A stretch of DNA of 64,000 nucleotides from an uncultured Prevotellaceae bacterium. Lineage in GTDB: Bacteria; Bacteroidota; Bacteroidia; Bacteroidales; Muribaculaceae. Below the pieces are notes generated by a model that saw only the letters and a list, made by a program, of their open reading frames with translations, was not told the DNA's origin and made no database searches. A program made the translations under genes and the position numbers. Positions 53,633-63,815 of the stretch are shown here, one piece after another. The stretch's first letter is position 1. Each line of letters opens with the position of its first letter. The stretch covers positions 1 to 64,000 of the forward strand of contig CAJLWM010000002.1 of NCBI GenBank assembly GCA_905210415.1, read 5' to 3'.

Positions 53633-56128
53633 TTATTCGTTTTCGCTTTCTGACTTGCGCATACGGCGATAGATGTTGACGTTGAGGGCAACGAGCAGCG
53701 ACAAATATATAAGCACGATGGCGATTGTTGCCACTGTGTCGGCTGTGCGCACGGTCTGTGGGTCGAACACAAACGAGATGGTGTGATGACCAGCAGGGAT
53801 ATTGAGAGCGCGAAGCACATAGTTGACACGACCGATTTCCACTTCCTTGCCATCGATAGTGGCTTTCCATCCCCATGGGAAGTAAATCTCAGAGAATACA
53901 GCCACACCACCATTTTGCGATGTGGCGCTATATGTGAGGGCATTAGGAGCGTAAGTGGTCTCGTAGATAGTGTCGCCGGCGGCTTTTGGTTTGGCATTGC
54001 CAAGCACCGATGAGAATTTACTGTCGGCCACGGCTTGTGTGGCTGTGTGCAGATTATTGAGTGCGCCCATTTCGGCAGCGGCACCGTCAACGTAGCTTAG
54101 GGTATCAACAAACCAAGCATTGCCCAGCGCGTCGGGGTTGATCATCACCACGCTGTCGCTTTGGATGATATACTTGGTGTTGAGCATATTTATCACTTCT
54201 GGATTGCCCTTATTGATCTGGTGGTCGATAAGGTCTTGGTAGCGGGTGAGCTTAGCAGCGTGGTAGCCACCGATGCACTTGTGGAAGTATGATGGCATAG
54301 CCTCGCTGAAGTTGGCGATGTCAAATACGCGATAGTTTTGTGCAGTGTCGGCAAGTATCTGGCGGTCAACGGCACGAGGCTCGAAGCTCTCTACGGTGCC
54401 CATTGGTGCGGTAAACGAGTCGGTGTTGAGGTAGCGCTTGTTCACGGTGAATAGGTCGGCAAAGAGGATAATGGCAGTGGCAAGCGCTGCATAGCGGGCT
54501 TGTACCTTGTCCATAAGATATGCCCAAAGCACTACGCCACCCAGCACGAGGAAGATGAGCGAACGCAGAGCGTCGGCTGAAATCATCGACTTGCGGATTG
54601 ATTCGATTGCCATGAATAGGCTTGGATATTGTTGCAGCAGACCAGCCGAAACGAGTTGGTCGTATTCGCTGTCGCTATAGATGCTAAACACTGTTGGCAC
54701 GAAGTAGATGAATAGGCAGATGGCGAGGCATGCTCCCATTGTGCCGAAGAAGGCGCGGCGATGCTCTTGCCACCAGCGTGGTGTGGTGAACATCTGCTGC
54801 AGCGTGAGCATAGCCAGTAGCGGCATGGTGAATTCGGCTATCACCAATATGCTTGCCACAGTGCGGAACTTGTTGTACATTGGGAAGTAGTCGATCATCA
54901 GGTCGGTGAGCCACATCATGTTGCGGCCCCAAGCCAGAAGTATCGAGAATATTGTCACAGCCAGCAATGCCCATTTCATATGGCCTTTGATGGTGACGCA
55001 GCCGAGCACGAATAGTGCAAAAATCAGGGCCCCCACATACACAGGGCCGTTGGTCATAGGCTGATTGCCGAAGTATTGTGGAAATTGCGACATGAATTGA
55101 TACTCTTGCATTGATATTTCGCCGCTGTTGAGCATCTGTTTAGCCATGTCGGTGTCGGTAAGAGGCAAGAAGCGATTGCTGCCTTTCTCAGGTTTGATAG
55201 TGGCGCCACCGTTCACGTTAGGCACGAGCAGAGTCATTGTCTCGGCTTTGCCATAGCTCCAAGCGGTGATATAGTCTTTGTCGAGTCCGCTTGCTGAGGC
55301 GTTGCTTGGATTGCCTGATGCTATCTCGCTGTGTCCGCCACGCATGGTTTCCTTAGAATACTTGAGTGTGCTATAGAGGTTAGGTGCATTGGCAGCCACG
55401 GCAAGCAGGGCAGCCACGGCGAGAGCGCCAGTGGCGGTGAGCCATTGCTTCACGGTCTTATTGCGGATGGCTGTGGCAAGGTAGGCAAGCGCCATAGCCA
55501 CTATCACGAATGCGAAGTAATAGGTCATCTGCACGTGGTTTGATGCCAATTGTATGGCGGCAAAGAGTGCAGCTACGGCACTACCGGTGAGTATGCGTCC
55601 GCGATAAGCCCACACGATGCCGGCTATTGTAGGTGGAATGTAGGCCAGGGTGACGTATTTCCAGATATGGCCTGCGCCGATGAGGATGAAGAAGTAGCTT
55701 GAGAAGGCATAGGCTATTGCGCCCATCACGGCGATATACCATTTCACATCAAATGAGAGCATCAGGATGAAAAATCCCACCATCATGATAAACACCAGAT
55801 TGACAGGAGAAGGGAAGCCTAAGCCCATCACCTTGTTGACCCACGATAGCAGCGAACTGCTCTCGTATGACGGGGTGATTTGAAATGTAGGCATACCAGA
55901 GAATAGCGAGTTGGTCCAACGCGACACTTCGCCAGAGGTGGCCTCGAATGCCTTCACTTCTTGACCGTTGGCAATGCCTTGGGTCACGTCGTGCTGGCGG
56001 AGCACGTTGCCTGTAACGTCATCGGGGTAGAAATAAATCCATGAGATTGCTGCGAATGCAACGATTGAAATTATTAGGGTGATTATAGAGTGCCAACTCT
56101 TATTTGTGATAGTTTTTGCCATATTCAA
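53633..56128 (-). CDS. YfhO-family multispanning membrane protein
   Basis: 831 residues with 12 or more membrane helices and large external loops. YfhO features are SRWTNSLFSGMPTFQ near residue 70, GAIAYAFSSYFFILIGAGHIWKY, and a C-terminal periplasmic domain (SEIYFPWGWKATIDGKEVEI). YfhO proteins resemble GT-C-type glycosyltransferases and are linked to glycosylation of wall or lipid polymers in Firmicutes. A second in-frame ATG two codons in (MAKTITNK) is an equally likely start. The methyltransferase-like and GT11-like genes downstream suggest a surface-sugar job for the cluster. Confidence 0.88.
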   Translation of the reverse strand: MNMAKTITNKSWHSIITLIISIVAFAAISWIYFYPDDVTGNVLRQHDVTQGIANGQEVKAFEATSGEVSRWTNSLFSGMPTFQITPSYESSSLLSWVNKVMGLGFPSPVNLVFIMMVGFFILMLSFDVKWYIAVMGAIAYAFSSYFFILIGAGHIWKYVTLAYIPPTIAGIVWAYRGRILTGSAVAALFAAIQLASNHVQMTYYFAFVIVAMALAYLATAIRNKTVKQWLTATGALAVAALLAVAANAPNLYSTLKYSKETMRGGHSEIASGNPSNASASGLDKDYITAWSYGKAETMTLLVPNVNGGATIKPEKGSNRFLPLTDTDMAKQMLNSGEISMQEYQFMSQFPQYFGNQPMTNGPVYVGALIFALFVLGCVTIKGHMKWALLAVTIFSILLAWGRNMMWLTDLMIDYFPMYNKFRTVASILVIAEFTMPLLAMLTLQQMFTTPRWWQEHRRAFFGTMGACLAICLFIYFVPTVFSIYSDSEYDQLVSAGLLQQYPSLFMAIESIRKSMISADALRSLIFLVLGGVVLWAYLMDKVQARYAALATAIILFADLFTVNKRYLNTDSFTAPMGTVESFEPRAVDRQILADTAQNYRVFDIANFSEAMPSYFHKCIGGYHAAKLTRYQDLIDHQINKGNPEVINMLNTKYIIQSDSVVMINPDALGNAWFVDTLSYVDGAAAEMGALNNLHTATQAVADSKFSSVLGNAKPKAAGDTIYETTYAPNALTYSATSQNGGVAVFSEIYFPWGWKATIDGKEVEIGRVNYVLRALNIPAGHHTISFVFDPQTVRTADTVATIAIVLIYLSLLVALNVNIYRRMRKSESENE

Positions 56129-56136
56129 TGTGTTGT

Positions 56137-56160
56137 GTGAAATATTTCACCCCAAAATTA
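56137..56160 (-). promoter_or_regulatory. YfhO promoter with adjacent perfect palindrome
   Basis: TAATTTTG at 56153-56160 (minus) is a -7 box. Immediately downstream is the 14-bp perfect palindrome GTGAAATATTTCAC at 56137-56150, at the expected transcription start. It is a plausible operator. Confidence 0.45.
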
Positions 56161-56221
56161 CAAAATTCTCTGCGAATGATGAAATGCACGGTGCCATATA
56201 ATCTGAAATCTGCACGTTTAG

Positions 56222-56249
56222 CCCGATTCCTAATTGACCGATTCGGGCT
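56222..56249. repeat. Possible relic of the dispersed element
   Basis: CCTAATTGACCGATTCGGGC resembles the right end of the ~190-bp element, preceded by GCCCGATT as a shortened left end. The flanks (TTTA and TCAG) are not matched, so this is weaker than the five full copies. Confidence 0.4.
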
Positions 56250-56283
56250 CAGGCTTGTGTGGTAGGGCAGTGTGATAGAGAAA

Positions 56284-56319
56284 AAGGAGCAACGTGACGC
56301 TTTTGCCACGCTGCTCCTT
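56284..56319 (-). terminator. Terminator of the outer-membrane barrel gene
   Basis: AAGGAGCAGCGTGGC pairs with the CGTCACGTTGCTCCTT arm on the minus strand, and the T run TTTTTCTC follows. Confidence 0.75.
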
Positions 56320-56350
56320 GGAGGGATATATTGTATTTGAAATGGGTTGC

Positions 56351-59300
56351 TTAGAATCTGCCAGGACCGCCAAAGCCTCTACCGCCAGGAGGTGGTCCAA
56401 CAGGACGACCATCAGGACCGCCCGGGCCAAATCCGTCGTAATCCATGCCAGATTTGCTCTTCTTGGCAAATGTCTGGAATCGATAGGAAACTGTGGCAAG
56501 CACATAGCGGCCAATGTTGTTGCTCCAGCTTTGCACTTCGTTTTGACCAGAGTTGCTGAAACTGATGCTCTTGCGTTGTCCGAGCATATCGTATGCCTTA
56601 ACGCCCACGGTGGCATTTTTGCCCTTCAAGAATTGATATTCAAGCGAGGCATTCCATATCCATTGCTTGGTGTCGTAGCCCGATGAATAACCCGATGTGG
56701 CGGTGTAGTTTAAGTCGGTGTTGAGCACGAAGTTTGAGAAATATAATGTGCCGTTGAATGCTCCTCCGTAAGAGTGGATGTCGCGGTTGTTGGTAGTGGT
56801 GAGGCTGTTGCGCGCTTGTTGATAGCCGTAGGTTGGGCGCAACTCCAATTCAAGAATTGAAGTGCGGAAACTCATACCCGGCGAGATGTTTAAGTTGAGC
56901 GAACCAGCCTTGTTGAGCATATCGTCGGAGATGTGCTTCAAGATGCTTTCGGCCGATGAGAGGTCGCTGGTGGAGATGTCGCTACGACCCACGTTGTAGC
57001 TTTCGCTGCGGCTATAAGATAGGCGCATAAAGCTGCGGAAGAAGAAGCGCTTGCCCGGAAGTGGCATGCTCAGCATGTTCATCACGCTTGCGTTCCAACT
57101 GCCGTCGAGGTTGGTATAGGTAGATGCGCTCTTACCGGTGTTTTGGTCGGAGATTGTCACTGCCGAAACGTTGTTCTTGGTGTATTTGAATCGGGCGTTG
57201 ATCATCCAGCTGCGTTGTGCCTCGCTATTGAAGTCGTTGAAGCGGAAGTTGAGGCGGTGGCTGAAAGTTGCCTTCAGATTAGGGTTACCAACCGAGATGC
57301 GCATTGGGTTGCTCACGTCGGGCACGGCTTGCAATTGGCTCACCGATGGTTGGTCGGCGCTGGCGCGATAGTCGAGCGAGAGGCTGCGAGTCTTGGTGAA
57401 CTTATATCTGAATCGGGCGTAAGGTGCTGGGCTCCATAGCCAGCTGGTGGTGATGTTGCGAGCAGGGTTGAGCAGGTCGTCGCTCTTCTGCATTGCACCC
57501 ATCAATTGCACACCGGCATCAAGGTTGTAGGCTTTGTTCACCTTCTTGTAGCCCACTTGTATGTTTTGCGTGAAGAATTGGTTGCGGAATTGGCTGCTCT
57601 GGTTGGCGTTGAACACGTCGAGAGCATCGTGCACGTCGTAGTCTCGGGCGAGGATGTCATATAGCATCTCTTCGTTTTCGAGGGTTGAGAATCCGAATGT
57701 GCGCTTCACCGAACGCTTGAAGTTCTCGTCGTTGAGCAGGCTGTACATAAAGTACTGGCTGTTGAGGGCTGTTGATGTGGTAGGCACATCAGAGAGAGTG
57801 GCGTAGCGGTCGAAAACGTTCTTGTCGCTGTTGTTGAATTTGTAGCTGCCGCGATAGGCAATTTGCAGGAAGTTGGCTTTTGATACGTCGCCGAGCGGTT
57901 CGGTCCAAGTGATACGTCCACTCACGGTGTTGCTCCAAGTGTGGTTGCGTATGAGTTGGGTGATGTCGTCGTCTTGGGTGTCGTCGCTCTCATATTGGTT
58001 TACGGTGTGAGTGATGTTGTTCTCGTGTGTGTTTGAGAGCTGATAGCGCAATTGTGCGCTGAAGCTACGACCCTTGTGCACCTTGAAGTTGTGGTTGTAG
58101 ATCAGTTCGCCGTTGAAGTTGTAGCTTTTGCCGTTGTCAACGTCTTGCTCCACGCTCTTGTTGATAGGTCGGAGCGACGAGATGTTGGCACCGGTGCTTG
58201 TTTGCGATACTGAGTTGTCCCAGCTCTTGTTGAAGTTGAGCTGCATGCCAGGGCGGAACTCAAATGTGTTGCAAGAGTCAATCTGCCAGCGCATTCTGAA
58301 GAAAGCGTTGAGGTTGTGGCGATTGTTGTTGCTGAGCGATTTCGACTCAGTGAGATTGGTGTAATCAGAAAAAGTGGTAGTGGTGGACTTTTGGCTTTGG
58401 TAGTCGCGGTTGGAGTGCGAATACATCACGTGGCCACCGATGCGGAATTTCTCTTCCGAACCCACGTTGAAGTTAAAACCGAGGTTTTGGCTGCTGTTGA
58501 TGCCGCTATTGCCGCCGCCACGCGAAAAGCGTGCTGCGCCGCCGTCGGTGAAGCCCATATTATTGGTGTTGTTGGCACCGCCGATGAGTGTGAATTGGTT
58601 GCCGTCGCGGAAGTAGTTGGCCATGCCGCGCGCCATATAGCGGTTGTCAGTGCCATATCCGCCGGTGATATTGCCCATCCAGCCTTGGTTCATACCCTTC
58701 TTCACAGTGAGGTTGATTACGGTTTCTTCCTCGCCGTCGTCCACGCCCGTGAGTCGGGCAAGGTCGCTTTTGCGGTCAATCACTTGCAGTTTGTCCACGA
58801 TGTTGGCGGGCAAGTTTTTGCTTGCCACGGTGGCGTCGTCAGAGAAGAATTCTTTGCCGTCGACAAGAAACTTAGTCACCGTTTTGCCGTTGGCTGTGAT
58901 AGAGCCGTCGCTGTTCACTTCCACGCCAGGCAAGCGCTTGAGCAGGTCTTCTACTACGGCGTTCACTTGGGTTTTATAGCTGCCCGCATTATATTCCACG
59001 GTGTCTTCTTTCACTGTGATTTCGGTCTTTACGCCCACTACAGTGGCTTCCTTGAGCATAATGCTGCTTGGTGAGAGGGCAATCTCGCCGAGGGCTACGT
59101 TGCCACTTGCCGGCACGGTGATGGCGCGATTGACGGTGTTGTAGCCCAGATAAGAAATCTTCAGCACATATTTTCCTTGGGCTGGTGATGCTATAGAGAA
59201 TTTGCCGTTTGCGTCGCTGGTGGCACCGTTCACGAAGGTGCTGTCGCGGTTGGCTTTCACCAGCCGGATGCTTGCCTCCATAAGTGGCGACTTATCGTCG

Positions 59301-59395
59301 GCACCTATCAGGCTGCCTGTGATTTTTGCGTTGGCGCACAATGTCACTGCTATAGCCGAAAGAGTAGTGAGTAAATGATAGATGAACCTTTTCAT
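56351..59395 (-). CDS. Outer-membrane beta-barrel family protein (TonB-receptor-like)
   Basis: 1014 residues: signal peptide (1-23), a CarboxypepD_reg-like domain (about 25-110), a plug-like domain (VVEDLLKRLPGVEVNSDGSI, TVTKFLVDGKEFFSDDA, NIVDKLQVIDRK) and a long barrel with the outer-membrane protein beta-barrel family pattern. The last 30 residues are Gly/Pro rich (GFGPGGPDGRP...). It resembles TonB-dependent receptors without a SusD partner, so the cargo is unknown. It has its own terminator. Confidence 0.87.
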   Translation of the reverse strand: MKRFIYHLLTTLSAIAVTLCANAKITGSLIGADDKSPLMEASIRLVKANRDSTFVNGATSDANGKFSIASPAQGKYVLKISYLGYNTVNRAITVPASGNVALGEIALSPSSIMLKEATVVGVKTEITVKEDTVEYNAGSYKTQVNAVVEDLLKRLPGVEVNSDGSITANGKTVTKFLVDGKEFFSDDATVASKNLPANIVDKLQVIDRKSDLARLTGVDDGEEETVINLTVKKGMNQGWMGNITGGYGTDNRYMARGMANYFRDGNQFTLIGGANNTNNMGFTDGGAARFSRGGGNSGINSSQNLGFNFNVGSEEKFRIGGHVMYSHSNRDYQSQKSTTTTFSDYTNLTESKSLSNNNRHNLNAFFRMRWQIDSCNTFEFRPGMQLNFNKSWDNSVSQTSTGANISSLRPINKSVEQDVDNGKSYNFNGELIYNHNFKVHKGRSFSAQLRYQLSNTHENNITHTVNQYESDDTQDDDITQLIRNHTWSNTVSGRITWTEPLGDVSKANFLQIAYRGSYKFNNSDKNVFDRYATLSDVPTTSTALNSQYFMYSLLNDENFKRSVKRTFGFSTLENEEMLYDILARDYDVHDALDVFNANQSSQFRNQFFTQNIQVGYKKVNKAYNLDAGVQLMGAMQKSDDLLNPARNITTSWLWSPAPYARFRYKFTKTRSLSLDYRASADQPSVSQLQAVPDVSNPMRISVGNPNLKATFSHRLNFRFNDFNSEAQRSWMINARFKYTKNNVSAVTISDQNTGKSASTYTNLDGSWNASVMNMLSMPLPGKRFFFRSFMRLSYSRSESYNVGRSDISTSDLSSAESILKHISDDMLNKAGSLNLNISPGMSFRTSILELELRPTYGYQQARNSLTTTNNRDIHSYGGAFNGTLYFSNFVLNTDLNYTATSGYSSGYDTKQWIWNASLEYQFLKGKNATVGVKAYDMLGQRKSISFSNSGQNEVQSWSNNIGRYVLATVSYRFQTFAKKSKSGMDYDGFGPGGPDGRPVGPPPGGRGFGGPGRF

Positions 59396-59631
59396 CGTTC
59401 GCTGATTGCGTTTGTTACTTAAAATTATACCTGTTCTTCTGTTAAGCCCATTTCAGACGTTATAGGCATGGTGAAAACCGCTGCATTTCTGTGGTTAGCC
59501 GACTGTCTTTGGGTGATTTTACGGTTTTTAGATGCAAAGTTTGGCTTAAAGTTAAGATTTGATGCGAAAAAAATTATTAAAAAGGCTCCTGTTTACTAAT
59601 TTGTGCGTATCAATTTCGTGTAATGTCGCTA

Positions 59632-60888
59632 TCAAAAGGCGGATGCGAATTTGGTGAAAGGAACAACCTTGATGCTATATCCGTCTTTGATTATTTCTCT
59701 CTCATCGTTGTTGGTGATGATTATCAGGTTGTTGCACTTTAGTTCTTCGGCACATTCTATAAGACTTGCAACCTCGCGTTTTTCGGTTTTGGGGGAGGTC
59801 ATGTCGTAGCACACCTGAATCAGTTGGTGTATGTGTGCGCCCTTGCGTGTCACGAAGTCCACTTCGCGGTCGTTGCGCGAACGATAATAAAACAAAGAAG
59901 TCTCTACTTGAAATCCTTGGCGTAGCAGTTCCACAAACACCTCATTCTCCAGCAATCGTCCCAAATTCTCACTAATATTGAAGGCTTTTGATGTAACAAA
60001 ACCATTGTCGATAACATATACCTTGGTAGCTGCCTTTTTCATTAGCTTCAGTTTGTTGTTGAAGCGTGGCAAGTAATAGAACAAGTATGGTTCGTGCAGA
60101 TAGTCCATGAACTTGCGTGTTGTGGTAACACTCGACATCGATAGCTCGGTTGATATATCGTTGGCAGAAAGAGGGTTGCAGAAGTTTGATAGCAGGTATA
60201 GGGCAAGATTGTTCAGGTCGGTGATGTTGCGTATATTGTGGCGTTTTGCCACATCTTTCCATATTATAGAGTCGAATAGTGTGGAGAGATAACTGCGTGT
60301 GATGCTGCGCATATTGATGGTTTCGGGATAACCACCATTGCGCAGATAGTCGTCGGCAATCACGGTAATCTTGGCATTTTGTGTGTCGTTGTTGCCAAGA
60401 GCGTTAATGCCTTTCCATTGCAATGTTTCAGAAAGGCTGAATGGCAGCATTTCCACTTGCAGATATCGACCTGTGAGCACAGTTGCCATTTCGCTGCTCA
60501 ACATCTTGGCATTGCTGCCAGTGATAACAAGGTTCTTGCCGCGGCGGTATAATTTTGACACCCAAACGTCCCAGTCTTTCAGGTTCTGTACTTCGTCGAG
60601 CAATAAGTATTCATAGCCAGGGTATACTTCGTCGAGAGTGCGCATCACAAGATCTTCATCCCAATTTGATAGCAGAAGGTTGTCATCGAAATTGAGATAT
60701 GCAAAGTTTTTGCCTTGCAACATAAGCAGGGCATATGTGGATTTGCCTACACGTCGAGGGCCGGTGATGAGTTTTATCATTGGGTTGGCGAGAAGAACAG
60801 ACGTGTCGGTGCTCGACTTGCGCATGAGGTAAGGTCGCGCTAATAGTTCATCGCGTTCCTTGCGCTGGTTTTGTATGATCGTATTCAT
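59632..60888 (-). CDS. AAA ATPase with DUF4143 C-terminal domain
   Basis: 418 residues. AAA_14-type P-loop GPRRVGKST at 43-51, Walker B LLLDEVQN at 95-102, sensor-like VITGSNAKML, then a C-terminal DUF4143 domain with a PD-(D/E)xK-like end (RSRNDREVDFVTRKG and IQVCYDM). Such proteins are very frequent in gut Bacteroidetes, often in many copies, and are of unproven role. It stands alone between the barrel gene and the ABC exporter. Confidence 0.88.
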   Translation of the reverse strand: MNTIIQNQRKERDELLARPYLMRKSSTDTSVLLANPMIKLITGPRRVGKSTYALLMLQGKNFAYLNFDDNLLLSNWDEDLVMRTLDEVYPGYEYLLLDEVQNLKDWDVWVSKLYRRGKNLVITGSNAKMLSSEMATVLTGRYLQVEMLPFSLSETLQWKGINALGNNDTQNAKITVIADDYLRNGGYPETINMRSITRSYLSTLFDSIIWKDVAKRHNIRNITDLNNLALYLLSNFCNPLSANDISTELSMSSVTTTRKFMDYLHEPYLFYYLPRFNNKLKLMKKAATKVYVIDNGFVTSKAFNISENLGRLLENEVFVELLRQGFQVETSLFYYRSRNDREVDFVTRKGAHIHQLIQVCYDMTSPKTEKREVASLIECAEELKCNNLIIITNNDEREIIKDGYSIKVVPFTKFASAF

Positions 60889-61052
60889 AATGCGCTTGTA
60901 ATTTTAGTTGCTGGTTTGTAAGGGCAAATATATAGCTTTTTATTCAATAAAACACGTTGTAGTGGATAAAAAAGTCGGATTTTATCCATTACGAAGCAAT
61001 TTAGTGGATAAAATAGGGAATTTTTCAGAAATAGGTGAGAGAAAAATCTAAT

Positions 61053-61130
61053 GCTCCATCGGCATGCGGCATGCACCGGTGGCTGTGGTGCTGTTCGCCG
61101 CCTGATGGGCGGCGGAATGGGCGATGGAGC
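61053..61130. other. Folded G/C-rich element upstream of the ABC exporter
   Basis: GCTCCATCG (61053-61061) and CGATGGAGC (61122-61130) form an outer 9-bp stem. Inside are GCATGC-G-GCATGC and a hairpin CGCCGCC-TGAT-GGCGGCG region (61096-61114). The layout is like a branched RNA or cruciform. It is far more G/C rich than the A/T-rich sequence around it. No T run follows and no known RNA family was recognised. The remainder of 60889-61211 has only the promoter noted separately. Confidence 0.5.
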
Positions 61131-61147
61131 TGATGGCTGGCGGCAAT

Positions 61148-61180
61148 ATTGCTCGTATTCAATTATTATTGCTAATTTTG
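61148..61180 (+). promoter_or_regulatory. Promoter of the ABC exporter
   Basis: TAATTTTG at 61173-61180 (-7) with ATTG at 61148-61151 at 21 bp spacing as a near -33 box; the ATG is at 61212. Confidence 0.55.
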
Positions 61181-61211
61181 CAGAGAATTAATAGAATATG
61201 CATATTTAAGA

Positions 61212-63038
61212 ATGAAAGAATTTCTGAAAATACTATACCGATTTGTGCCTCGTTACAAGAAATACTTGGTGCTAAATGTGTCGTTTAATTTGCTTGCGGC
61301 GTTTCTCACGCTGTTCTCGTTTGCGCTTATCATTCCTATCCTGGAGATGCTGTTTAAGATTAATCCAGCCACATATAGTTATATGCCGCTCGGCAGCGGT
61401 TCGCTTAAGGAAGTGGTGGTAAACGATTTCTACTACTACACGCAAATGGTGATAGAGCAGTGGGGACAGAGCATGGCGCTTGCGGTGCTCGCCGTGATGC
61501 TTGTGGTGATGACAGCCCTGAAGACGGGTAGTGCCTATCTGAGTGCTTTCTTCATGGTGCCCATACGCGCCGGAGTGGTGCGCGACATACGCAACACCAT
61601 CTATCACAAGATTATGGAATTGCCGTTGGGCTTCTTCACCAATGAGCGCAAGGGCGACGTGATGGCTCGTATGAGTGGCGATGTCACTGAGGTGGAAAAT
61701 AGTATTATGGCATCGCTCGACATGATGTTTAAGAATCCTATCATGATTATCGTTTGCCTCACCACAATGATAATGGTGAGTTGGCAGCTCACCGTGTTTG
61801 TGCTTGTGCTGCTGCCTGTGGCAGGATATGTGATGGGCAAGGTGGGCAAGCGCCTCAAGCGCGTGTCGCTTGAGGGTCAGACACAATGGGGCGTGATACT
61901 CTCAAATATCGAGGAGACGCTCGGCGGGCTGCGCATCATCAAGGCGTTTAATGCTCAGCATAAGGCAGAGGCGCGTTTTCGTGGCGAGAATGGCAAATTT
62001 GCGCAGATCACCACACGCATGATGCGTCGCCATGAGTTGGCTCACCCGATGAGCGAATTTTTGGGCACATCCACCATTGCCATCGTGCTGTGGTTTGGCG
62101 GCACGCTCATCTTGATGGGCAATAGCAGCATCAGTGCGGCATCGTTTATCTATTATATGGTGATATTCTATAGCATCATCAATCCTGCCAAAGATCTCTC
62201 TAAGGCATCATATAGCATACAGCGCGGATTGGCATCGATGGAGCGTATCGACAAGATTTTGAAAGCCGAGAATCCGATAGCCGAACCAACCGATGCTAAG
62301 CCATTGCTTGCGCTCAAGCAGATGATTTCGTATAGCAACGTGCGCTTCCGTTATGGCAGCGAGTGGGTGGTGGACAATGTAAGCCTCGACATTCCTGCTG
62401 GCGCCACAGTGGCTCTTGTGGGTCAATCGGGTTCGGGAAAGAGCACCCTTGCCGACCTTTTGCCACGCTTCTACGATGTGAATGAGGGCTCGATAACCAT
62501 CGACGGCATCGACATACGCCATGTGCGCACCACCGATTTGCGCGCATTGATGGGCAATGTCAATCAGGAGGCAATCTTGTTTAACGACACATTCTACAAC
62601 AATATCACTTTCGGAGTGGAGCAGGCATCGATGGACGATGTGATACATGCCGCCAAGGTGGCTAACGCCTATGAGTTTATCATGGCGTCGGAGCAGGGAT
62701 TCGACACCAATATCGGCGACCGTGGATGTCGCCTTTCTGGCGGCCAGCGCCAGCGCATAAGCATAGCGCGAGCCATATTGAAAAACCCTTCGATATTGAT
62801 TCTCGATGAGGCCACATCGGCGCTCGACACCGAGAGCGAACGATTGGTGCAGGAAGCCCTCGACAATCTTATGCACGGACGCACCACGCTGGTGATTGCC
62901 CACCGCCTGTCTACGATAAAGAATGCCGACTTGATATGCGTGATGCACGAGGGCCGCATAGTGGAGCGTGGCACACACGATGCGCTCATCGCTCAAGACG
63001 GCTACTACAAGCGATTGGTGGATATGCAGAAGTTTTGA
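61212..63038 (+). CDS. ABC exporter, fused membrane and ATPase domains (MsbA-like)
   Basis: 608 residues: six membrane helices within about 15-330 and a nucleotide-binding domain with Walker A GQSGSGKST at 404-412, signature LSGGQRQRIS from 508, Walker B ILILDEATSALD near 528-539 and the switch His in IAHRLST. It has the half-transporter layout of MsbA-type lipid flippases and peptide exporters, so it works as a dimer. Size and the lack of accessory domains favour a lipid or lipid-linked sugar exporter; substrate is not provable. Confidence 0.9.
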   Translation: MKEFLKILYRFVPRYKKYLVLNVSFNLLAAFLTLFSFALIIPILEMLFKINPATYSYMPLGSGSLKEVVVNDFYYYTQMVIEQWGQSMALAVLAVMLVVMTALKTGSAYLSAFFMVPIRAGVVRDIRNTIYHKIMELPLGFFTNERKGDVMARMSGDVTEVENSIMASLDMMFKNPIMIIVCLTTMIMVSWQLTVFVLVLLPVAGYVMGKVGKRLKRVSLEGQTQWGVILSNIEETLGGLRIIKAFNAQHKAEARFRGENGKFAQITTRMMRRHELAHPMSEFLGTSTIAIVLWFGGTLILMGNSSISAASFIYYMVIFYSIINPAKDLSKASYSIQRGLASMERIDKILKAENPIAEPTDAKPLLALKQMISYSNVRFRYGSEWVVDNVSLDIPAGATVALVGQSGSGKSTLADLLPRFYDVNEGSITIDGIDIRHVRTTDLRALMGNVNQEAILFNDTFYNNITFGVEQASMDDVIHAAKVANAYEFIMASEQGFDTNIGDRGCRLSGGQRQRISIARAILKNPSILILDEATSALDTESERLVQEALDNLMHGRTTLVIAHRLSTIKNADLICVMHEGRIVERGTHDALIAQDGYYKRLVDMQKF

Positions 63039-63051
63039 TGTGATGGAGCGG

Positions 63052-63726
63052 TTATAACGAGCCTTGCTCGATGGCTACGCAGATGCGTTCCACCATGGCA
63101 TCGTTTTTGTCCTTCTCAGGATTGTAGGGGTTCTTCATGTTCACGCCGAAGAAGCGCCCAAAAGTCTGCCAGAATCCGGCGCGAAACGAGCCGAGAAATG
63201 CCTTCACGATGTTGTAGGACGTTTGATTGGTTTCGCGGTTGATGAGTTTGCACAGCATCTTGCCTTGGCTGCGGGTCATCTTCTTCATCACTGGTTTGTA
63301 TTGGCGGAAAATCTCCTTTTCGAAGCTTTTCAGATAAGCCTCTTTCTCCTTCTTTGTGGGGAAAGTCTCAAGATATTCGTAGGTCTCAAGCAGCGTGCTG
63401 CATATGAGCTTTGCGTAAGGCAGCGTGCGCTTCACGTCGCGCACGGTGCGCCAATAGAATTCTTCTTCCTTCTTGTTCTTAAACCGTTCGGGCGGGAAAA
63501 TGGTGATCGGGTTAAACACGAGCATCATCAGCGTGTCGCCACTCTCTTGGTCGCGGAAATGATAGTAGCCGGCAAACACCTTCTGTCGCGCCGAAGGAAT
63601 CTCGGTCATAGCAGGCAGATTGTTCATAGGATTGTCGAGCTCCTCCTTTTTTGCCGTAGGCGAAGCCAAAGCACTGCTTATAGCGATGCTCATCACCGAG
63701 AACAATATTATCAAACGATGCGTCAT
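63052..63726 (-). CDS. DUF4294 family protein, exported
   Basis: 224 residues from ATG at 63726, the start of a signal peptide (THRLIILFSVMSIAISSALA). A longer frame to 63867 overlaps the terminator at 63816-63849 and is not used. The DUF4294 body covers FYWRTVRDVKRTLPYAKLIC, LETFPTKKEKEAYLK, FEKEIFRQYKPVMKKMTRSQ and GSFRAGFWQTFGRFFG. This family is restricted to Bacteroidetes and is of unknown function. It is convergent with the ABC exporter, 13 bp apart. Confidence 0.88.
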   Translation of the reverse strand: MTHRLIILFSVMSIAISSALASPTAKKEELDNPMNNLPAMTEIPSARQKVFAGYYHFRDQESGDTLMMLVFNPITIFPPERFKNKKEEEFYWRTVRDVKRTLPYAKLICSTLLETYEYLETFPTKKEKEAYLKSFEKEIFRQYKPVMKKMTRSQGKMLCKLINRETNQTSYNIVKAFLGSFRAGFWQTFGRFFGVNMKNPYNPEKDKNDAMVERICVAIEQGSL

Positions 63727-63815
63727 TAGCCTTAATTTGGCGACAAAAATAGTGCATAACGGGCTAATAGTGACAATAAATTCTATTAATATTTCTAAAT
63801 TGCTGACCAATACGC

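Noticed and set aside
53620..54090. Longer N-terminus for the methyltransferase-like protein
   Set aside because: The upstream part is the out-of-frame shadow of YfhO; the family-like sequence begins at 53619.
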